Below the pieces are notes generated by a model. That model saw only the letters and a program-made list of their open reading frames with translations, had not been told where the DNA came from and did not search any database. Shown one piece after another: positions 40,113-55,242 of a stretch of DNA of 64,000 nt. Made by a program: the position numbers and the translations under genes. How positions within the stretch are numbered: the stretch's first letter is position 1; every line of letters starts with the position of its first letter. The stretch lies in the NCBI GenBank assembly GCA_013396635.1, contig WBMW01001268.1, positions 736,425 to 800,424 of the forward strand. The letters run 5' to 3'. The DNA is from Penelope pileata. Its lineage: Eukaryota > Chordata > Aves > Galliformes > Cracidae.

Positions 40113-40270
40113 CATAGAACCACAGAATAGAAACATAGAACATCCCGAGTTGGAAGGGACCCACAAAGATCTCTGAGTTCAGCTCTGAGCTCCACAAAGC
40201 ATCACCCAAAAGTCAAACCATATGTCTGAGAGCGCTGCCCAAATGTTTTGTGAGCTTGAAATGGAATGGA
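40113..40270 (-). mobile_element. CR1 LINE 3'-end fragment
   Basis: Complement of CR1: TCATAGAACCACAGAATAGA, GAGTTGGAAGGGACCCACAA, AGCTCCACAAAGCATCACCC and CCATATGTCTGAGAGCGCTG. It belongs to the same 3'-end type as the fragment at 32341. Confidence 0.85.
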
Positions 40271-43200
40271 GATGGGAGCCTGTGTGGAAATGTGCAAAGA
40301 AGGAATCAGAGAGGGACATGTGAGATAAATTGGCTTTGGAAACTGGAAGGAGGGAGGCATCCATGAAGTGTGGTATTTCTTCACAATTTCCATGAAAAAT
40401 ACTCAGTTCAACTCCTCTAGTTAAAGAGATACACACTCCCCTAGATACTAAGACATAAAAAGAGCTTCCAGTTTATTACAGTTAACATTCTCTGGATAGA
40501 AAAAGCATTGCTACGCGTGCTCAAAAATTATGAAATCTAATTACTACCTCAGTTACTCAGCTGTAACAGACTGCAGGTGAGACCAAGAAGCAGTGAGGCA
40601 TGCAGAAAGCCTGCACTTCATCCACTTCTTAATGACACTCGACACAGCAACTAGTGATAAAGTACAGTGAGGATAGAAAAATCAGAAAGTATCCAAATAC
40701 AGAATTTAAAATTATGTATGAACAAAATATACACTGCTGCTGCTGACAGATCTTCTGTGCACGTGCAGTAGCTCAACATGGAAATCAATAAAAAAGCACC
40801 CAAGAGGTGTACAGTAGAAGACAGTAAGATGATGTATGACACAGTGTCTAAAGAAGAATCTTGGATTCTGTAGCCTTGGGCTTCTAAAGGATGAGTTTCT
40901 CCAGAGCAGGTTTCAGTCATGAGCAAAGAGCTGCTGCCCAGGGCATTAAGTGATGCACAGCAACCTGCACAACAAATTTGGCCATGACCAGCATTTGATG
41001 AGAGTCAGCAACACCTACTTGGTGAGAAAGGGAGATTTGGAACACTCTACATTAGTGACACTTAATGGGTAAGCTGCTAGTCCTAGAAGAGCAAGGAGAG
41101 GTCAAGAATTCTAAAATACAGCGCCCAGTATCAGAGCCAGACCCTGGGAGAAAAAATCAGCTGGCTTTTCGAAATCACATTCTCCATATATAAATGGTAA
41201 CAGAAAACTCAGTATCCTAATTTTTACTTTGTAAACTTCCTCTGCTACATGTAATCAATAAGAAATGAACAATGGAAAGGTCCAGTTACACTATATATCC
41301 TGTTGTCATTTGTATGGTGAGATGGATATATATGCCTGCAGAACTACAAATGAGACAACTCAATGTCCTTCACAGTCACACATACTGAAGTTCTCCCAAC
41401 ATCCTTTTTGTAGTAGAGGGGTCTCAAGGAAAGCAATGCCCAGAAGGGTCTCGTAATGAAAGCAATGCACAGAAACCACAAAGAAAAATTAAACATAATG
41501 GGCAAAACGTAAAGGAAAGCAATGGAATAAGTCAAAAAGGAAGTTGGTCATGTTTCTACAATGTTAGTTGGGCCTTTACTAAAACGTATTCTGAACTGTC
41601 TCTGGGGATAGAATTTCTCTCACATAACACTGAGTATGAAGGAAGCTTGTTTAAGAATAGAAAAGGAAGATACACCGGATTCATCCAACCTTCGGTGCTT
41701 GAGGTATTTGGGATGCCTATTTCCTCCAAGAACAAACACAGTCTACATGGCAAAGTCTGAACTTTGAGTGGCTAACGTTACACAGAAGCTACTCACATCA
41801 TATACAGCCAACATGACACATATTACAGAGAACTACATTTTTCATGGTGAGTACTCGGTACTGTCTGAAAACCTACGTATTTGACAATTTAAAAAATGAA
41901 AGTAAATCACTGATATCACTGTTTATGAACAAATTTATTTTAAATTTACAGACATAATAGCTATAGCATAAGATTTGGTATATCATTTGAGGGATCTCAT
42001 TTTATCATTAAATATTTTCAAAGGCCAGTTATTTCAAATGCAATGTTCAGTCTGATAAACAATTTAAAATGTATCCTGGGTATATATAATTGCCTAGTGT
42101 TTATTCTGCGGTTATGATTGCCTTTCTGTTTGTGGTATTCTGGAGCTTCCATTACCTTAGCATTACGTTTCAGTCTTCATTATATTTTTGGGAGACAAAA
42201 GAGTATTTTTAGTCAAACTCCATGAATGAGGCCTGAGACACATAACTGGATCAGAATCACCAAATTTTCTCCTAAAATAGGACAAATACATAACTTGAGA
42301 AACTAAGCCTAAAGAAATGATTTAGAAGGTCTACGCTAGTAGCTACCTATCCCTGGAGAAACCAGGAATTCAGCACCTCCCCTGTTTATCTTGTAGGTTC
42401 CCCAGGCAATTTCACCTGTGGGAAAGCGGCAGCTAGCTTTTACCTGAGCCACACTGCTTTCCAGTAACAGGACAAAACAGTAGTAAAATCTGCCAAAGGT
42501 CCCAGAGAGGCTGGATCCATTCGGTGTGCTTATATACTCCTTACACATCGCTAAAACTATGTTGAGCACAAACCATAGTCACTATGGCCATTTTAATCAG
42601 AAAAGCTAAACTCGGATCCTTCAATTCCCAGACAAGCTCTCACATCACCAGTCACTAGTTCAAGACAGTATCACTTTCCCCCCAAAAAAGGGATACAGAC
42701 TGCAACTATCCCAACTACAGACCTGAAGTTGATTCATACAATACAACAGTTTTGCACCTTTGCACGGTTATTAAGAAGTCAGTATAAAATGACTAAAAAA
42801 GTGTTGCTAGCAAGACGAACAGCCAGTTACCAGCCTGCTCCACCAGAACTGCTAACTGTTCAACGTGAGTTTTCTCTTACAGACTTTTGCTCTTTGCTCC
42901 TTTTCTGCTCCCCTCTTCAATATTTCCCTGTGTTTAGTGGGAAACATTCTGCAGTGAGGGTGACTCATCCTTCACACCTGAGGTACTTGTCAAAAAACAA
43001 ATGTGTCCAGAAGCCCTCACCAACTTCACCTGAAGTTCTGCAGGTGTGGTTCGAGTTTGAAGACCTACAGCACTCCAGAGAGAAAATACAGTTGTTTGAA
43101 AACATGGCAAAGTTTTCTGTAACTTCTGCCCTACAGTTGAGATGTCAAGGTGTCCAGGTACCTAAGGATGCACTTGGTGAGATCACTGAAGTCATCTAAC

Positions 43201-46200
43201 TCCACCTGAGATCCCTTGCTCCACCAAAGATTTCACTGAGAATCTGTCTATATCTTTAAGAATTAAGGTCCTTAAAATCCCCCTGGCACATTTTCCCTCT
43301 TCTGTTCAAGGGAATTTTCCTCACTGATCTTAATGAGAATAGAATCAAGTTGTTTTTAATATTATATCTAGTTATTTCACTGACAAAGTTTCTCTGGACA
43401 AGATATAACCCACACTACAACAGTATTTTGCTTTATTAAGCTGCCAATGTCAGTTCCATAGCTTTGGATGCATAGAAATAGGTCAACAATTTAATTTGTG
43501 AGGGACACACAGCGCTTTTGGATCACACACAACACTTGTTACTGTTATCTGGCGCTTTTCCACAGGCCAAGGACAGCAAATAGCCTCAAACATGGAGATT
43601 GACAGTTTCTGTTTTACCCCCTGAAGTCATCTACCATGATTCAAGGTATTTCCATGCAAAAAGTACCACAAGAAGATTGCCTGGATGTCATTCATTTTCA
43701 TCACCTCCTTCTCCGAGATGGAAACATATAAATGGCTACTTTGCTTTCCACCAGCCAACTTCGTTTCACTCTGATCTTCCTAAGAAGTATAATCTATGAA
43801 TTTTAATCTGGTTGTAAAAGTCCGCAGAAACCCAGTTCAGCATCTTCTGTCTGTACTGATTTAAACACTCTACTTGAACAGCAATAAAAGTAGTTTTAAA
43901 ATGTCTTTTCCTTTTGCTCCCCTCCCTCCTCCTACTTATCTACAGCCTCTCTATGCATTTTGATGACACAGAGACATTTCAGTACTTTAACTGTAGAAGT
44001 TATGTTTTTGTTATGTAATTAGTAGAGGAAATATATATATACCTGACTGCACACTATTTTTTTTTAATGATTTAATATCAGAGCAGAGATTCACTGTTTA
44101 AAATGATGAATAACCTTTGTAGACTATTATGCAGTCCTGCTGTGAAAGAAAAATGGTTACACAATAAATTAGTCCAAAATCACGAGGAAACTTAAATTTC
44201 TTTCTCATTTATAAGATGCACTGGTAACATAAATTAAGAATAATGTCTCTGAGAAAGTCAAAATAAAGGATATTTCTCTCAGTGGAATTAAGATTTTAAT
44301 GCTTTGCCTTTGATCTGAATTACACAGTATTCTTTAAATCCAAGAGCACAAAATTCCAGACTTCCGTAAATAACCTGGGGCTTGCTAGCACAAATCTGTC
44401 AACTAACAAATCCCTCTTCATCTCTCCAAAGGCTGCATTTTTAAAGGTCATTAGATGGTCAGCTCACACGCTAACTGTACAGATAATGTAAATACAGGAG
44501 ATAGAAAAACATATAAAATCTCCACCCCATTTTAGGTAGCAGTTCATAAGAGTGCATCCTCTCTGAAGTAAAGCAGAGAACGTGCATGCAGGTTGAGGCT
44601 GTGGGGGATCTGACTGAATGTCAAGATGAAAAAAAAATGCTGTAAGGGGCAGCTAACGTACATTACTGATAAACAGCCATGCATTTAACATTTACTGCAA
44701 GTAAATGCACGTATTTCCCCTCAAATTTCTAGATACTGTTAACTAGTGTTAGCCATACCATTGACAACCTGAATTCAATGTTTATTTTTATTAAGCACTG
44801 TCTTTTGACCACATTTTCAGCGTTACTGGCAGGAGTTAGATATTGACTGCTCTGACTCAGTCAGGACAGATCTTACCATCTTTACCACGCTCTTACTACC
44901 ACTAGGCCTTTTATCTGTGCAAAGCGAGACTCAAATTATACTGTGCTCCCTCAGATTAGACTAGAGCAACAAATAAACGAGGACAGCTAAAAACCTATTT
45001 AAGGGACTCATAATATGTATTCTGAGGGATGCTTCCCTCACGGGTCTGTCAGTAAACATGGACAGAGAGATCCTAGCTTCCACTAGATGAAGCAGTCCAA
45101 CGCTGCATTTACTACGTATGGAGAAGTCCTACCAACATCAACAGTGACTCTGAAAGGGCCAGTGGGGCTACACCACCAAATGACATGGAAATAAAGCACA
45201 AAAAAAAAAAAATACCAACAAACTCCTTGATTCATGCACAGATCTTTGATTTCCTATTTTGCGTGAATAGAGGCTGAAAAGTGAATGATCTTTACTTATT
45301 GACAGTCAAAGCAGCATAATTGTCCCAGTCCAAAGAAAGATCAACAACTTTGACATTAGTTGAATTACATGCTTAATTTTTAAACTTGTGTTTGCTCGAC
45401 TAAGCCATGTGGCACCATAAATTCACCATGAGTATACTTAAAAATCTGTCCTTCAAACTAAAGTGTAGTCTTGGATATTTTAACAAACTACCAATTCTTG
45501 ACAATCTCATCCTGGAGCAAAAACGAATCCCCATGGACTGCCGTTCACTTGTGTGCCAATACCTCCACTGCACAACTCCATTTCATAGTCTCAGTTTCCA
45601 AAATGGACAAAAAGAGATGCAAATCAAACAAAAAATTAATCCAAACACCAAAAGTAAATAAATAAAAATCTCTAAATCCAGACATACATTTAGAAGATTA
45701 ACTTGGAGAGACAGGACTACTGCTGTTATACTGAAGTACAATCATGCTTGTGTGGGTCATTTCACTTTAGCAGAGATGCCGCTCCAGCCTGTCCTCAACA
45801 CTATGTGGGAGGTTTACACTGATCAGCTTTTTGTGAAGTTTAGATTCTAGTGTCACACCAATAGCTGTTACACAACATCAAGAAATACTAACTGTGCTGA
45901 TTTACGAAAGCCAACCTGCCCCTATTTTCAAGCATTGAAATTACAAATATTTTTCCCATATTTTACATCATGAAATTTAACGTTTTAATCAAGAACAAAT
46001 AAATACAAGAATGTTATTATGCTCTATAAAACCAGAGCTATTGTACAATCAGCATTAACTATCAGCAAGCCTGGAAATAAAAGGGAAAAAAAAAAGAAGG
46101 ATTTTAAACATTTTCATCTTCACTAAATATTTTGCAGCAGTATGATTTTGATTTTTTTTCCTCACAATTTTGATTTTGTGTTTCAATCTTTTTGTATTGG

Positions 46201-48300
46201 TAGATGAGCTTTTTCCAGAGGGGAGCAAAAACATGCTCCTTTTCCACATTTCTTCCAAAGAAAATCAAACAATCTGAATTTTTCTCACAAATGTAGACCG
46301 TACACTTCATCAACCACTAAAGCCACACTTCTGTTCTTCTATATTTTGCAGTGGTAAAGATGCCTGGCACTCATAGCAGCACCTCCAAGAACACTCATGG
46401 AATTTAAGCCCTTAAATTTTAAGCTTTAGAGTTTTTCTCTAAAACTGAGGTGGGGGGGGGGACAGGGAATGGAAAGAAAGAAAGAGTCAAATGCATGTCC
46501 AGTCAAAGCACACATCACACATCAGACTTCAGGGAGTAAAACATAGTGTAACTCTGGCTAATCTCATAATTGCAAGAGGCTTTTATCCATGGCTGTTAAA
46601 TAATACGATCCAAGTTGCCTCTCCAAGATTAAGTGTGTAAAGTCACCATGCAGCTAGAATACCAAGTCACTGAAGGGTTTGCTACACCATTTACATAAAG
46701 AAAAGTAAGATCTTTTTGTTATTACTCTTATAAAAGGATTGTTGTTTCCTTAACACACAAATGTATTTACTAGGAGAATACAAACATTCATTCTAAACAT
46801 GATTGTAAAACTTTGATCTCTTTCTTGTGTAAATACCTAACTTGGAGAAGGATGTGACTAGATTCCCATCCTTAGACGGGAATCTCATCATAGATTCCAG
46901 CTGGGACCCTGACAAGAAATATCTCAAAGTAAATTCCTCAGAGCTGCTCAGTAGTGCTCAACTCTAACAGTCTGACCTAGAGTCAGTAATGTGGTAAAAC
47001 CACAATACTTTGAATCAGTTACCGGATGGAAGAGAAGGATTCTAGCTGTGATGATGCTCATTTTTCCCTAAGAAGTGCATAATAATGCATCACAACTCCC
47101 ATGCCATCTACAACCTCATCCCAGAAGACCAGTACCACTAGTGACATTTGTACAGCATTCAACCTCATAGAGGAAAGAATGGAGGAAAAAAATTATTGAA
47201 TTTTGAAAGTGCTCAACAAAACAAAAACATTCTACGAATAATTTAATGCTGTCCACAAATCTGACCAATTCAAAAGCCACTGAGTGTATAGAAACAAAGT
47301 ATTTTTTAAGACCCAATAGATCTTGCATGATCACAGCAACTGCCAGGTTTTTTTGATTTAACATCTCTCTTACATGTGCAAATTGTTCTTCTACATTCAT
47401 CTATAGTAACTGGTTCACTAGTTGGTACCTAAGTAAAGAGAATTTCAGAAGTAGGTATCTAGCAGAGACTTAATACTCTTTGCCAGTCTGCATTTTTTTT
47501 AAAGCAAACTTAAGTCCAAAGTGCAAAATGTGTATCTTGACTGTTTCATAAATAGTTATAGATACACCTTTCAACATCAGCAATCTGTGCTAGCTGTGCA
47601 AACTCCAAGGCTACATGAAAAATAACATTATTTCTAGCACATTAGAAAGTGAAATTTTGAGTTGGGTGGGAATAAACTGCGCCCTATGCCACAGGTAACA
47701 CTGAATCAAGTTGAGTAATTTCCCTTTACCAGTCTGTTGTCATGCAGAGAAAGCAACTCAGCTCCAACCTTTAATTACCTAAGCAGTACTTACTAAACTT
47801 AGTTGCCCTGAATATCCACAGATTAAAGCAGTTGTGGAGATGATCCCAGATAGTCTTTCCAAGTAAGAGCTCTCCCATCAGGTGCTGTTACAGCAATCAA
47901 GCCTGGTCAATCAAATAACTACAGTAAACCAATACCGAATGTAAAACAAAAAAACAAAAAACAAACAAAAAAACCCCAAACATAATTAACTTCAAATCTG
48001 AATTACTTGTTCAACACACATATGTCAGTTACAGCCAATACACATCTCCTCAAGTCAAAATCCAAAGTGAAATATTCAAAAACCTTTGAGTGAGACTCAA
48101 GCAGAGATTTGCTCACACATGAGAAAACATTGCTGAACTCTTCCTTCCTTTCCTTTCCTTTTTCTGCATGCAAGCAACAGAGGTGTTCATTTTATTCCTA
48201 GTATGGCAAAGGAGTGTTCTCACAGTCCCTCTCACACAGGAGTCTCAACCTGCTTCACTTGACAATCCTGAGGTATCACCATCAGCCATTCAGCAGAGTG

Positions 48301-48330
48301 AAGCGTATCTAGGCGTATCTAGGCGTATCT
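48301..48330 (+). repeat. Three tandem copies of a 10-base unit
   Basis: AAGCGTATCT, AGGCGTATCT and AGGCGTATCT follow each other directly. The unit contains a CpG, which is uncommon in the surrounding intron. Confidence 0.85.
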
Positions 48331-48424
48331 TTTCTCCATTTCTCCTGGTAAATAGTCTTGGTGCCTCACACATTTAAACTTGTAAAAGCATACAAAGGGA
48401 AGAAAAACCATCTCTGTTGTGAAA

Positions 48425-48460
48425 CCTGAACCATTCTATGATTCTATGATTCTATGATTT
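48425..48460 (+). mobile_element. CR1 3'-terminal remnant
   Basis: CCTGAACCATTCTATGATTC followed by further TATGATTC repeats is the exact kind of terminal repeat that ends CR1 elements. Nothing more of the LINE is recognisable upstream. Confidence 0.6.
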
Positions 48461-51400
48461 CTCATGGAAAAACAAAAAGAATATGAAATAGAAGAGCTGA
48501 ATAACTGAGTCAATGACTATGACTATTGATCAGTGAGGACGGCAGAGAGGTGATCATGGTAGCAGCAAAAGATCATGCTAAGATCTCTGATTTTAGTATG
48601 GCTACAATTTAAGGGAAAAAAAATGCAGCTTAACTACTGACCCTCTCTGCAGACTTCAGTCAACTCACTTTGTCTTTTCCCCTCCCCTTGAACAGAGATT
48701 CAAAAAAGGAAAAAATTATAATATTTCAGATAGTTTCTTTCACATACTAATCTGTGATATAACTGCCTATAAAGATAGTAAGAAAAGGCAAATGAACACT
48801 GGAAACTCATCTCAACGTTTCAGTGCGAGTCAAGGAAGCAGGTAAGTCAAGGGAGCAGCAACAGGAAAGGGGACAGCTTGCGAAAGGCCTAAGGAGGTGA
48901 GAAAAAGCCTTACAATATCAGGCAACATTAAATCCTTCCATATAATCTTTGGCTAAAGAGGTGTGACAATCAGGCAAAGAATGCAACTCTTAAGAAGGCA
49001 CAGAATTTGTTTAAAGAGAGAAGATTCTCATCCAAGAGTAATTATGTTCAGAGAACTAAACCAGAAACAGTATCACACCATCCAGCAACAAATCTGCAGG
49101 GCAGAACCTCAGCTGCCATAAACTGTCATGGCTGTAAAGACAATAGTGGAGTTAAGGCAGTGCACACCAGTGTGGATATTCTCCCAGATGCCTTAATAAA
49201 CAAATGCCTCTCTCTTCAGGAGCCTGTTTTGGGCTAGAAACTCAAAATTCAATGCAAATGCTGATTCACAACAGATTTAAAAAAAAAAGACATATTTCTC
49301 CCATTTTAGTCTTTTCGAGCTTCCAAACATGGTTTCATCCATTTTAACTGTACTATTTCCAAAGTTGAGAAATTTCCCACCATCTGTGAAACTTTACATT
49401 TTCCTGTTCAAAAGATCCAGTCACACTAGCCTCAAGTGACTACATTATATGCAAGGGGAAAAAAATGTTATCAGTTTCCAGTAGTCTCTGAGAATAGTCC
49501 AAAAAGCAAGTACGGGTGCAAACAGAATAGGGAGAGCCTACACCATCTTCTCGCTTGCAGGAAGGATGGAGGCACATTGGCCACGGGTAGAGAATGTCAC
49601 TCTTAAAACTGCTAATCCAGCACCTGTCATTAACATTAAACAATTAACTTAATGTTGTAAAAAAAAGGAAATAATTGAACAAGCAGATAGACACACAGCC
49701 TGCATTCTACCTGAAGTGTCTATCTGCTGTACTTCAACTCATCAGTAAAGTCCCAGCAGGAATTAATTTGACTCACACTTTCTAAGGCTAATATATTTTC
49801 TACTATAACATCTTCAATGTCTGTCAACTTCAAAAAATAAAGGAAACCATCACTCTTCATTGCCTGAGGGTTTTGTCTTCCTGTAGAGCAGGAGTGATGT
49901 CAGATTAACTGTCAGCAGGTTCCTGGAATATTTTGAGCATGCCAAGGTGGATAACCACATCTATTAATGAATACAGTGACAGAAATGTACAAGAAAATTA
50001 CATAACTTCTGAAAAAATAATTCAATTATGAGGGTTCTTGTCAAAACAGAACAAAGTTGAAAATGAATTTACTGTAATGAAATTGCATATTGTGCCAAAG
50101 TGTATTTTTAAATCAGTAATTTGACCCTTGAAACAAACACTGAGGTTCAGAGACACAGAACTGAGGCTCAGAAATGTCTGGTTTTGGCAAAGCTCTCTAC
50201 AACACTTTATGTCTTCATGGTTTCATTAACACAGGCTCTGAAGATGTTCTTTGTTGATACCCAACCTATGCTAAAAGTCAGAAGAAGGATATATATAAAC
50301 TGTGAATGCTTCCAGCTTTATGTGCCAAACACAATGCTAAAACATGGGTAACTTCGTCTCTTTTTAGAGTCTCCCAGTTGCTATTCATTCTGGACACTTT
50401 GCCCACTCAAAACCAGAAACAAACAAAACCAAACTCACTGCAGTTTCATTTCTCGTACCCCTTTTATCACTTTCTCTACTTACTAGTTCCCAAGGCCAGC
50501 CTCCTTGCCCTGCTATTCCCAGGATTCTCCCATGGTTCATTATCCAAGTTCAGCCTCCCCCCACTATTATTTGTGCATCCCTTTCACCCATCCTCCAACT
50601 CCAGTCTCCAACTCTGAATAATCCTAGACTTCCTACCACCCCACTCTACATCTCAAGTTTCTTTATCCCTCATGGTGCTTCCGGTGACCATTTTCTACCT
50701 CCAGCTGCTTTTCATAACCTACTTTCCTGTAGCCCAGTTCTGTGCTTGCCCAGTTGCACCTGAATCCTCCACATTCTGTGGTCCAAGCTATAGACTGATG
50801 AGATGTTGAGAGCACAGAGATAGCATCTCTGCTCTCTGCAATGTTCTGCAGCCCACTGGAGTAAAAATAGATATTATAGCTAGTCTCAGAAGTGTCTCAG
50901 AAGAGTTTCCAAGCTGATATTTTTGATAGTTTTTGTCTAAAATTATGTACGCGTCAGTGACATAACGAGTGGATCTCTCCCATTGTGTTTCTAAAATGCA
51001 CAAGGATTTTGGGGAAGAAAAACGAGGGTTGTTTGTTTGTTTCTATGCAAGAAACTAGCATTTTCTTCAGCTATACTGTTCAACATACTGGATTACTCTT
51101 AGTCTTTAAAAAAAGGCTGTATAAAATTTATCAAGTTGGCCACACAAAAGCACACAGACTTCTCTTTTAAATTTTCTATTGAACTAGCAATCCATTTGAA
51201 GCAAATACTCACCCTATCACCTTCAAATATATTTAAAGTTTGCCAAAACTACAAGCAACTCAAGTAAGTTCTTGTGATGGGACATGTCAGGCAGCCTGAA
51301 ATCAGCTACAAACCACAGCCAACATGGAAGCAATTTCCAGTTAAAAATGTTGCCTTTTCCTTCTCTCCAGTCACTTAAATTATACCAGCAAGTGACAAAG

Positions 51401-51939
51401 GCAACATTTTCATATCTAACAAACAATCCAGTACCTCATAAAGACTCTGTCCAAGGTCCCAAGTCCCAGGAGTGTGGATTAAGTTTCACAAAGGCTGATT
51501 AGAAAGCCTTTTCAATCTGTTTCCTCCAACGCTAGAGCAAGGTGTGGTAATAACTGCACATGACACAAAGATAGCAGCTTTTTCTGTGTCAGCTGCAGTA
51601 CATGGCAAGACAGCACAGGCAATAAGGTGCAAAGGAAGGAGTGAATATGAACCTACCATAGATAAGGATGGATGAACTTAAACATGGCTTTTACACCAAC
51701 AGTAAGAATTTCTGTGAGTGGAAAATGGAGCAGATTTCCACATAAAAAGGTCTATCTGCATGACCATACCAGGGAGGAACAGATCTCAATACTCACACAG
51801 CTCCACATTAAGGGTGAGATATTCAATGATATCATGGAGATCTGAGCATACAAGTCACAGTAACTTTGACTTTGAAATGTCCAATTCAGGATTTCAAATA
51901 TGTTCTAAGTGAAACATATTTTCTTTGTTTTCCATACTA

Positions 51940-52060
51940 GATGATAGGAAAATTCAGGCTAGAAGGCACCTACAGAGGTCATACTAATCCAACCTTCTGC
52001 TCAAATGCCGTATTTGCAGAAGCCTAGGTCAGGGCTAGGTATCTAGACTTGGTTCTTGGC
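51940..52060 (-). mobile_element. Diverged CR1 LINE 3'-end fragment
   Basis: Complement of an old CR1 end: GATAGGAAAATTCAGGCTAG, AAGGCACCTACAGAGGTCAT and CCAACCTTCTGCTCAAATGC. Similar to the fragment at 37922. The far boundary is unclear. Confidence 0.65.
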
Positions 52061-52649
52061 TCCACCATATATTGCCTCTTTGACCTCTGGTCACTTATTT
52101 ACCACCATTGCTGTCTACCTGAGTTGCCGCCAGTCACAGAGAGATGTTGTATCATTACTTCATTAATGTTTGAGAATGCTTAGGTATCTAGATATTAGAG
52201 CCAGGGAAATATGAGAAACTGTAGATCCAGCATTCTGTATCATTCAACTTGGGTGTTTTGTTCCACTCAAAGAAAGTGAAGGTCGGTACCCACCAATAGT
52301 ATATTTCATTCTGAAGTTGCTACATTTTAGAAATTCTGATTTTTATTTCAATCCTGCTTCATTTCATAGCAAAAACTTATCTTGTAAAAAATACAATCCA
52401 CAGCGTGCTTCAATTGGACCAAAACCACCTGTAAATAAATGAGTCATGTGAAATAAAGATATATCAAGAACCATTTTAATTAGGTTTAAGAATATACAGT
52501 AACAAATTAAATGGTATTTCTTTTTGTTTCATTTGCCCTTGTTTACTATATATCTAAATGGCACTTTAGTCAGACACTTATTTACTGGGTGGTAAACTAC
52601 TTCCTGTAAATTTGCTTCTTTATCCACACATCTGGCCTGGGGAGGAATA

Positions 52650-53367
52650 AATGCACTCATCAGTACAGGCTGGGGAATGACCTGCTGGAAAGCAGCTCTG
52701 CAGAGAAGGACCTGGGGGTCCTGGTGGACAACAGGTTGGCCACGAGCCAGCAGTGTGCCCCGGTGGCCAAGAAGGCCAATGGGATCCTGCGGTGCATTAA
52801 AAAGAGCGTGGCCAGCAGGGCAAGGGAGGTGATCCTCTCCCTGTACTTTGCCCTGGTGAGGCCACATCTGGAGTATGGTGTCCAGTTCTGGGCTCCTCAG
52901 CTCAAGAAAGACAGGGGACTTGTAGGGAGAGTCCAACGGAGGGACAGAAAGATGATCAGGGGCCTGAAGCATCTCCCTCTGAGGGCAGGCTGAGAGACCT
53001 GGGGCTGTTCAACCTAGAGAAAACTGAGGGAGGATCTTATCAATGCTTGTAAATATCTAAAGGGTTGAAGTAAAGTGGATGAGGCCAGGCTTTTTTCAGT
53101 GGTGCCCAGCGAAAGAACAAAGGGCAATGGGCACAAACTGGAACAGAGAAAGTTCCATACGAACACAAGAAAAAGATTCTTTACTGTGAGGACAACAGAG
53201 CACTGGAACAGGCTGCCCAAAGTGGTCACGGAGTCCCCTTCTCTGGAGATATTCAAAACCCGCATAAGACACTTTCCTGTGCAATCCACTGCAGGGAACC
53301 TGCTTTAACAGGAGCCTGGACTAGATGATCTCCAGAAGTCCTTTCCAACCCCTAAGATCCTGTGATA
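52650..53367 (+). mobile_element. CR1 LINE, end of reverse transcriptase and 3' UTR
   Basis: The largest young-looking CR1 piece in intron 2. It opens with CATCAGTACAGGCTGGGGAA and GAGAAGGACCTGGGGGTCCT, and its translation includes KKSVASRAREVILSLYFALV then RPHLEYGVQFWAPQ, typical of the end of CR1 ORF2. The 3' UTR follows (GCACTGGAACAGGCTGCCCA) and it ends CCTAAGATCCTGTGATACAT. The 3' end differs from the ATTCTATGAT type, indicating another subfamily. Confidence 0.92.
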
Positions 53368-55242
53368 CATGAATACCTTATGCATGTGCGCACATAAGAT
53401 TTTTTTCTTAAAACTTTCCTCATTTTCATTTTCTTTCAGACCAACACAAGATTAGAATACTTAAAGCTGATAAATTTCCTGTTCTGTGAGGATGTAAGAC
53501 ATGTGAATGAAGAAGCATTTCAAATCCAAGTGTATGCAGTACCGATGAAAAAAGAACTTCTAGATAACGCTGCGCTTACCAATTTAGGATGCTCATGAAG
53601 CAAAGGGGTACTGTGAAATCATTAATACCAATACCTTAAAAAGGAGAGTTCTAGCGCACTTATCCCCATTAAAAAATGGATCTTGATCTAGGGAAGGTAA
53701 TTGTTTAAATGAAATATTTATTATTGCACAAAAAAAACCACCATAGCACAAAATGACATATTCCATCTGCAACAGAAGTATGTTTAGAAGTATGTTTAGC
53801 ATCAAACACTCAAAGTTTATGATCTAATGGATTAAGGTGTCTATAAGAAAAAAACATATAAATCCTTCATATTGAGAATGATGCATTTAACTAAGCACTG
53901 TGTTTTCAAAATAAAATTGAGTGAAAACAATGCTTCCTACAGTCTCTTGACTACAAGTGTTCAAGAAATAGCTTCTTCTATCATTTTGGAAAGTTACCTC
54001 GAAGAGTCAATCCTGTCTCCTTTAGTCAGTGAGAGCACCATTCATTGATTTTTGTAGAAAAAGTAACAGGCTCTTGTATTCTCTAGGGTACTTCAGCAAA
54101 AATGTCAAAGACTTCTGGAGTTTCTCTACAATGCATCATATTCCACAGGAGTCCCCAAGCTTTGAATAACTAGCAGTGTAAAATATACAGAGACTTAATG
54201 AATTTTGATCCTTATTCTGAACTCCAGTAACACACATGCTGCTGGGAAACACACTTTATTTCACTGTAGAGACTGATTATTTTCCTCTCACTGCAAGAAC
54301 ATAAAGCATTGCTAGAATGTGTCTTTTAATTCTAAAGTAAAAAGGCGCATGACTCAGAACAAAACACTAACCTCTGCCTTTCCCCCAGCCCACAGTTATC
54401 CTTTCCCTCTAGTATCAATGGGAGGAGCACACTGGAATCAAATTTCCAGCCACTTAAAAAATCAATGCAGCTCATGAACTGTCCATGACCGACAAACTTC
54501 TGGACAGGGAAGCCCAAAGATTCTTCCAATTTCAAGTCAATTTCACTGACGAGCGTCAGAAGACTGTAATAGAAATATATTTTGATACATTTCTAACTCA
54601 TAGCAAATCAAAGTATTCTCCGTACCGTATACGGAGATTACTTGAAAATATTCACAACAGAAAGGAGTGCAGACCAATGGCTTTAATAGCCCGACACGAT
54701 CCAGTGGAGTCACATGGTTAGAAACACCACAGCACCAAATCGCCCCTGCTTGTAACCACTCTCAGAAGTTACTCAGAGTTCTGCAAGATATGGAAATCAT
54801 GGGAACACTGAAACAAGAGGTGAGCCACAGGAGCAGAGAAGCTATAAATCAGACTCGCTGGGCAGATGGCACCGCAAGCTAGCGAGCTACTGGCAGATGG
54901 AACTGAGAGTTTGGATAAGGCAAAGAATTGGTTGCAAACTAATGAGATCTGTTAAGATGCTAAAGACAACGACTTTCCCTTTCTGATTGCTACACTTTAA
55001 GTCAGGGTCTGATAAGCCCCTCCTCCAACATAAATTTGCCCAGGAAAAGTTTTCAAAGCCATAAAGAAAAGGCTCTCTCAGAGATATCCACAGCGCCATC
55101 CAGAGTTACTCAATAAAAAATAAGCAGAAGATTCGTAATTCAAAAATCCCAGAATCTCATGAAATTTTTGAGCTCCACAGCATTCTATATACTACCTGTA
55201 AGCCTCCAGCCTGGCTCCACAATAACATTAAGACCTGTATCA

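Noticed and set aside
42729..43199. 156-codon plus-strand open frame in intron 2
   Set aside because: No recognisable motif, a composition like the surrounding intron, and no in-phase splice partners or promoter signal. It is the longest non-repeat frame in the intron, but a chance frame of this size in 49 kb is plausible.
47941..47982. A-rich run with CAAAAAAC repeats
   Set aside because: Ordinary simple sequence; no sign that it is a retrotransposon tail with a recognisable body.
52529..53308. Open frames of 77-147 codons around 52.5-53.3 kb
   Set aside because: They come from a CR1 LINE 3' segment read on either strand.
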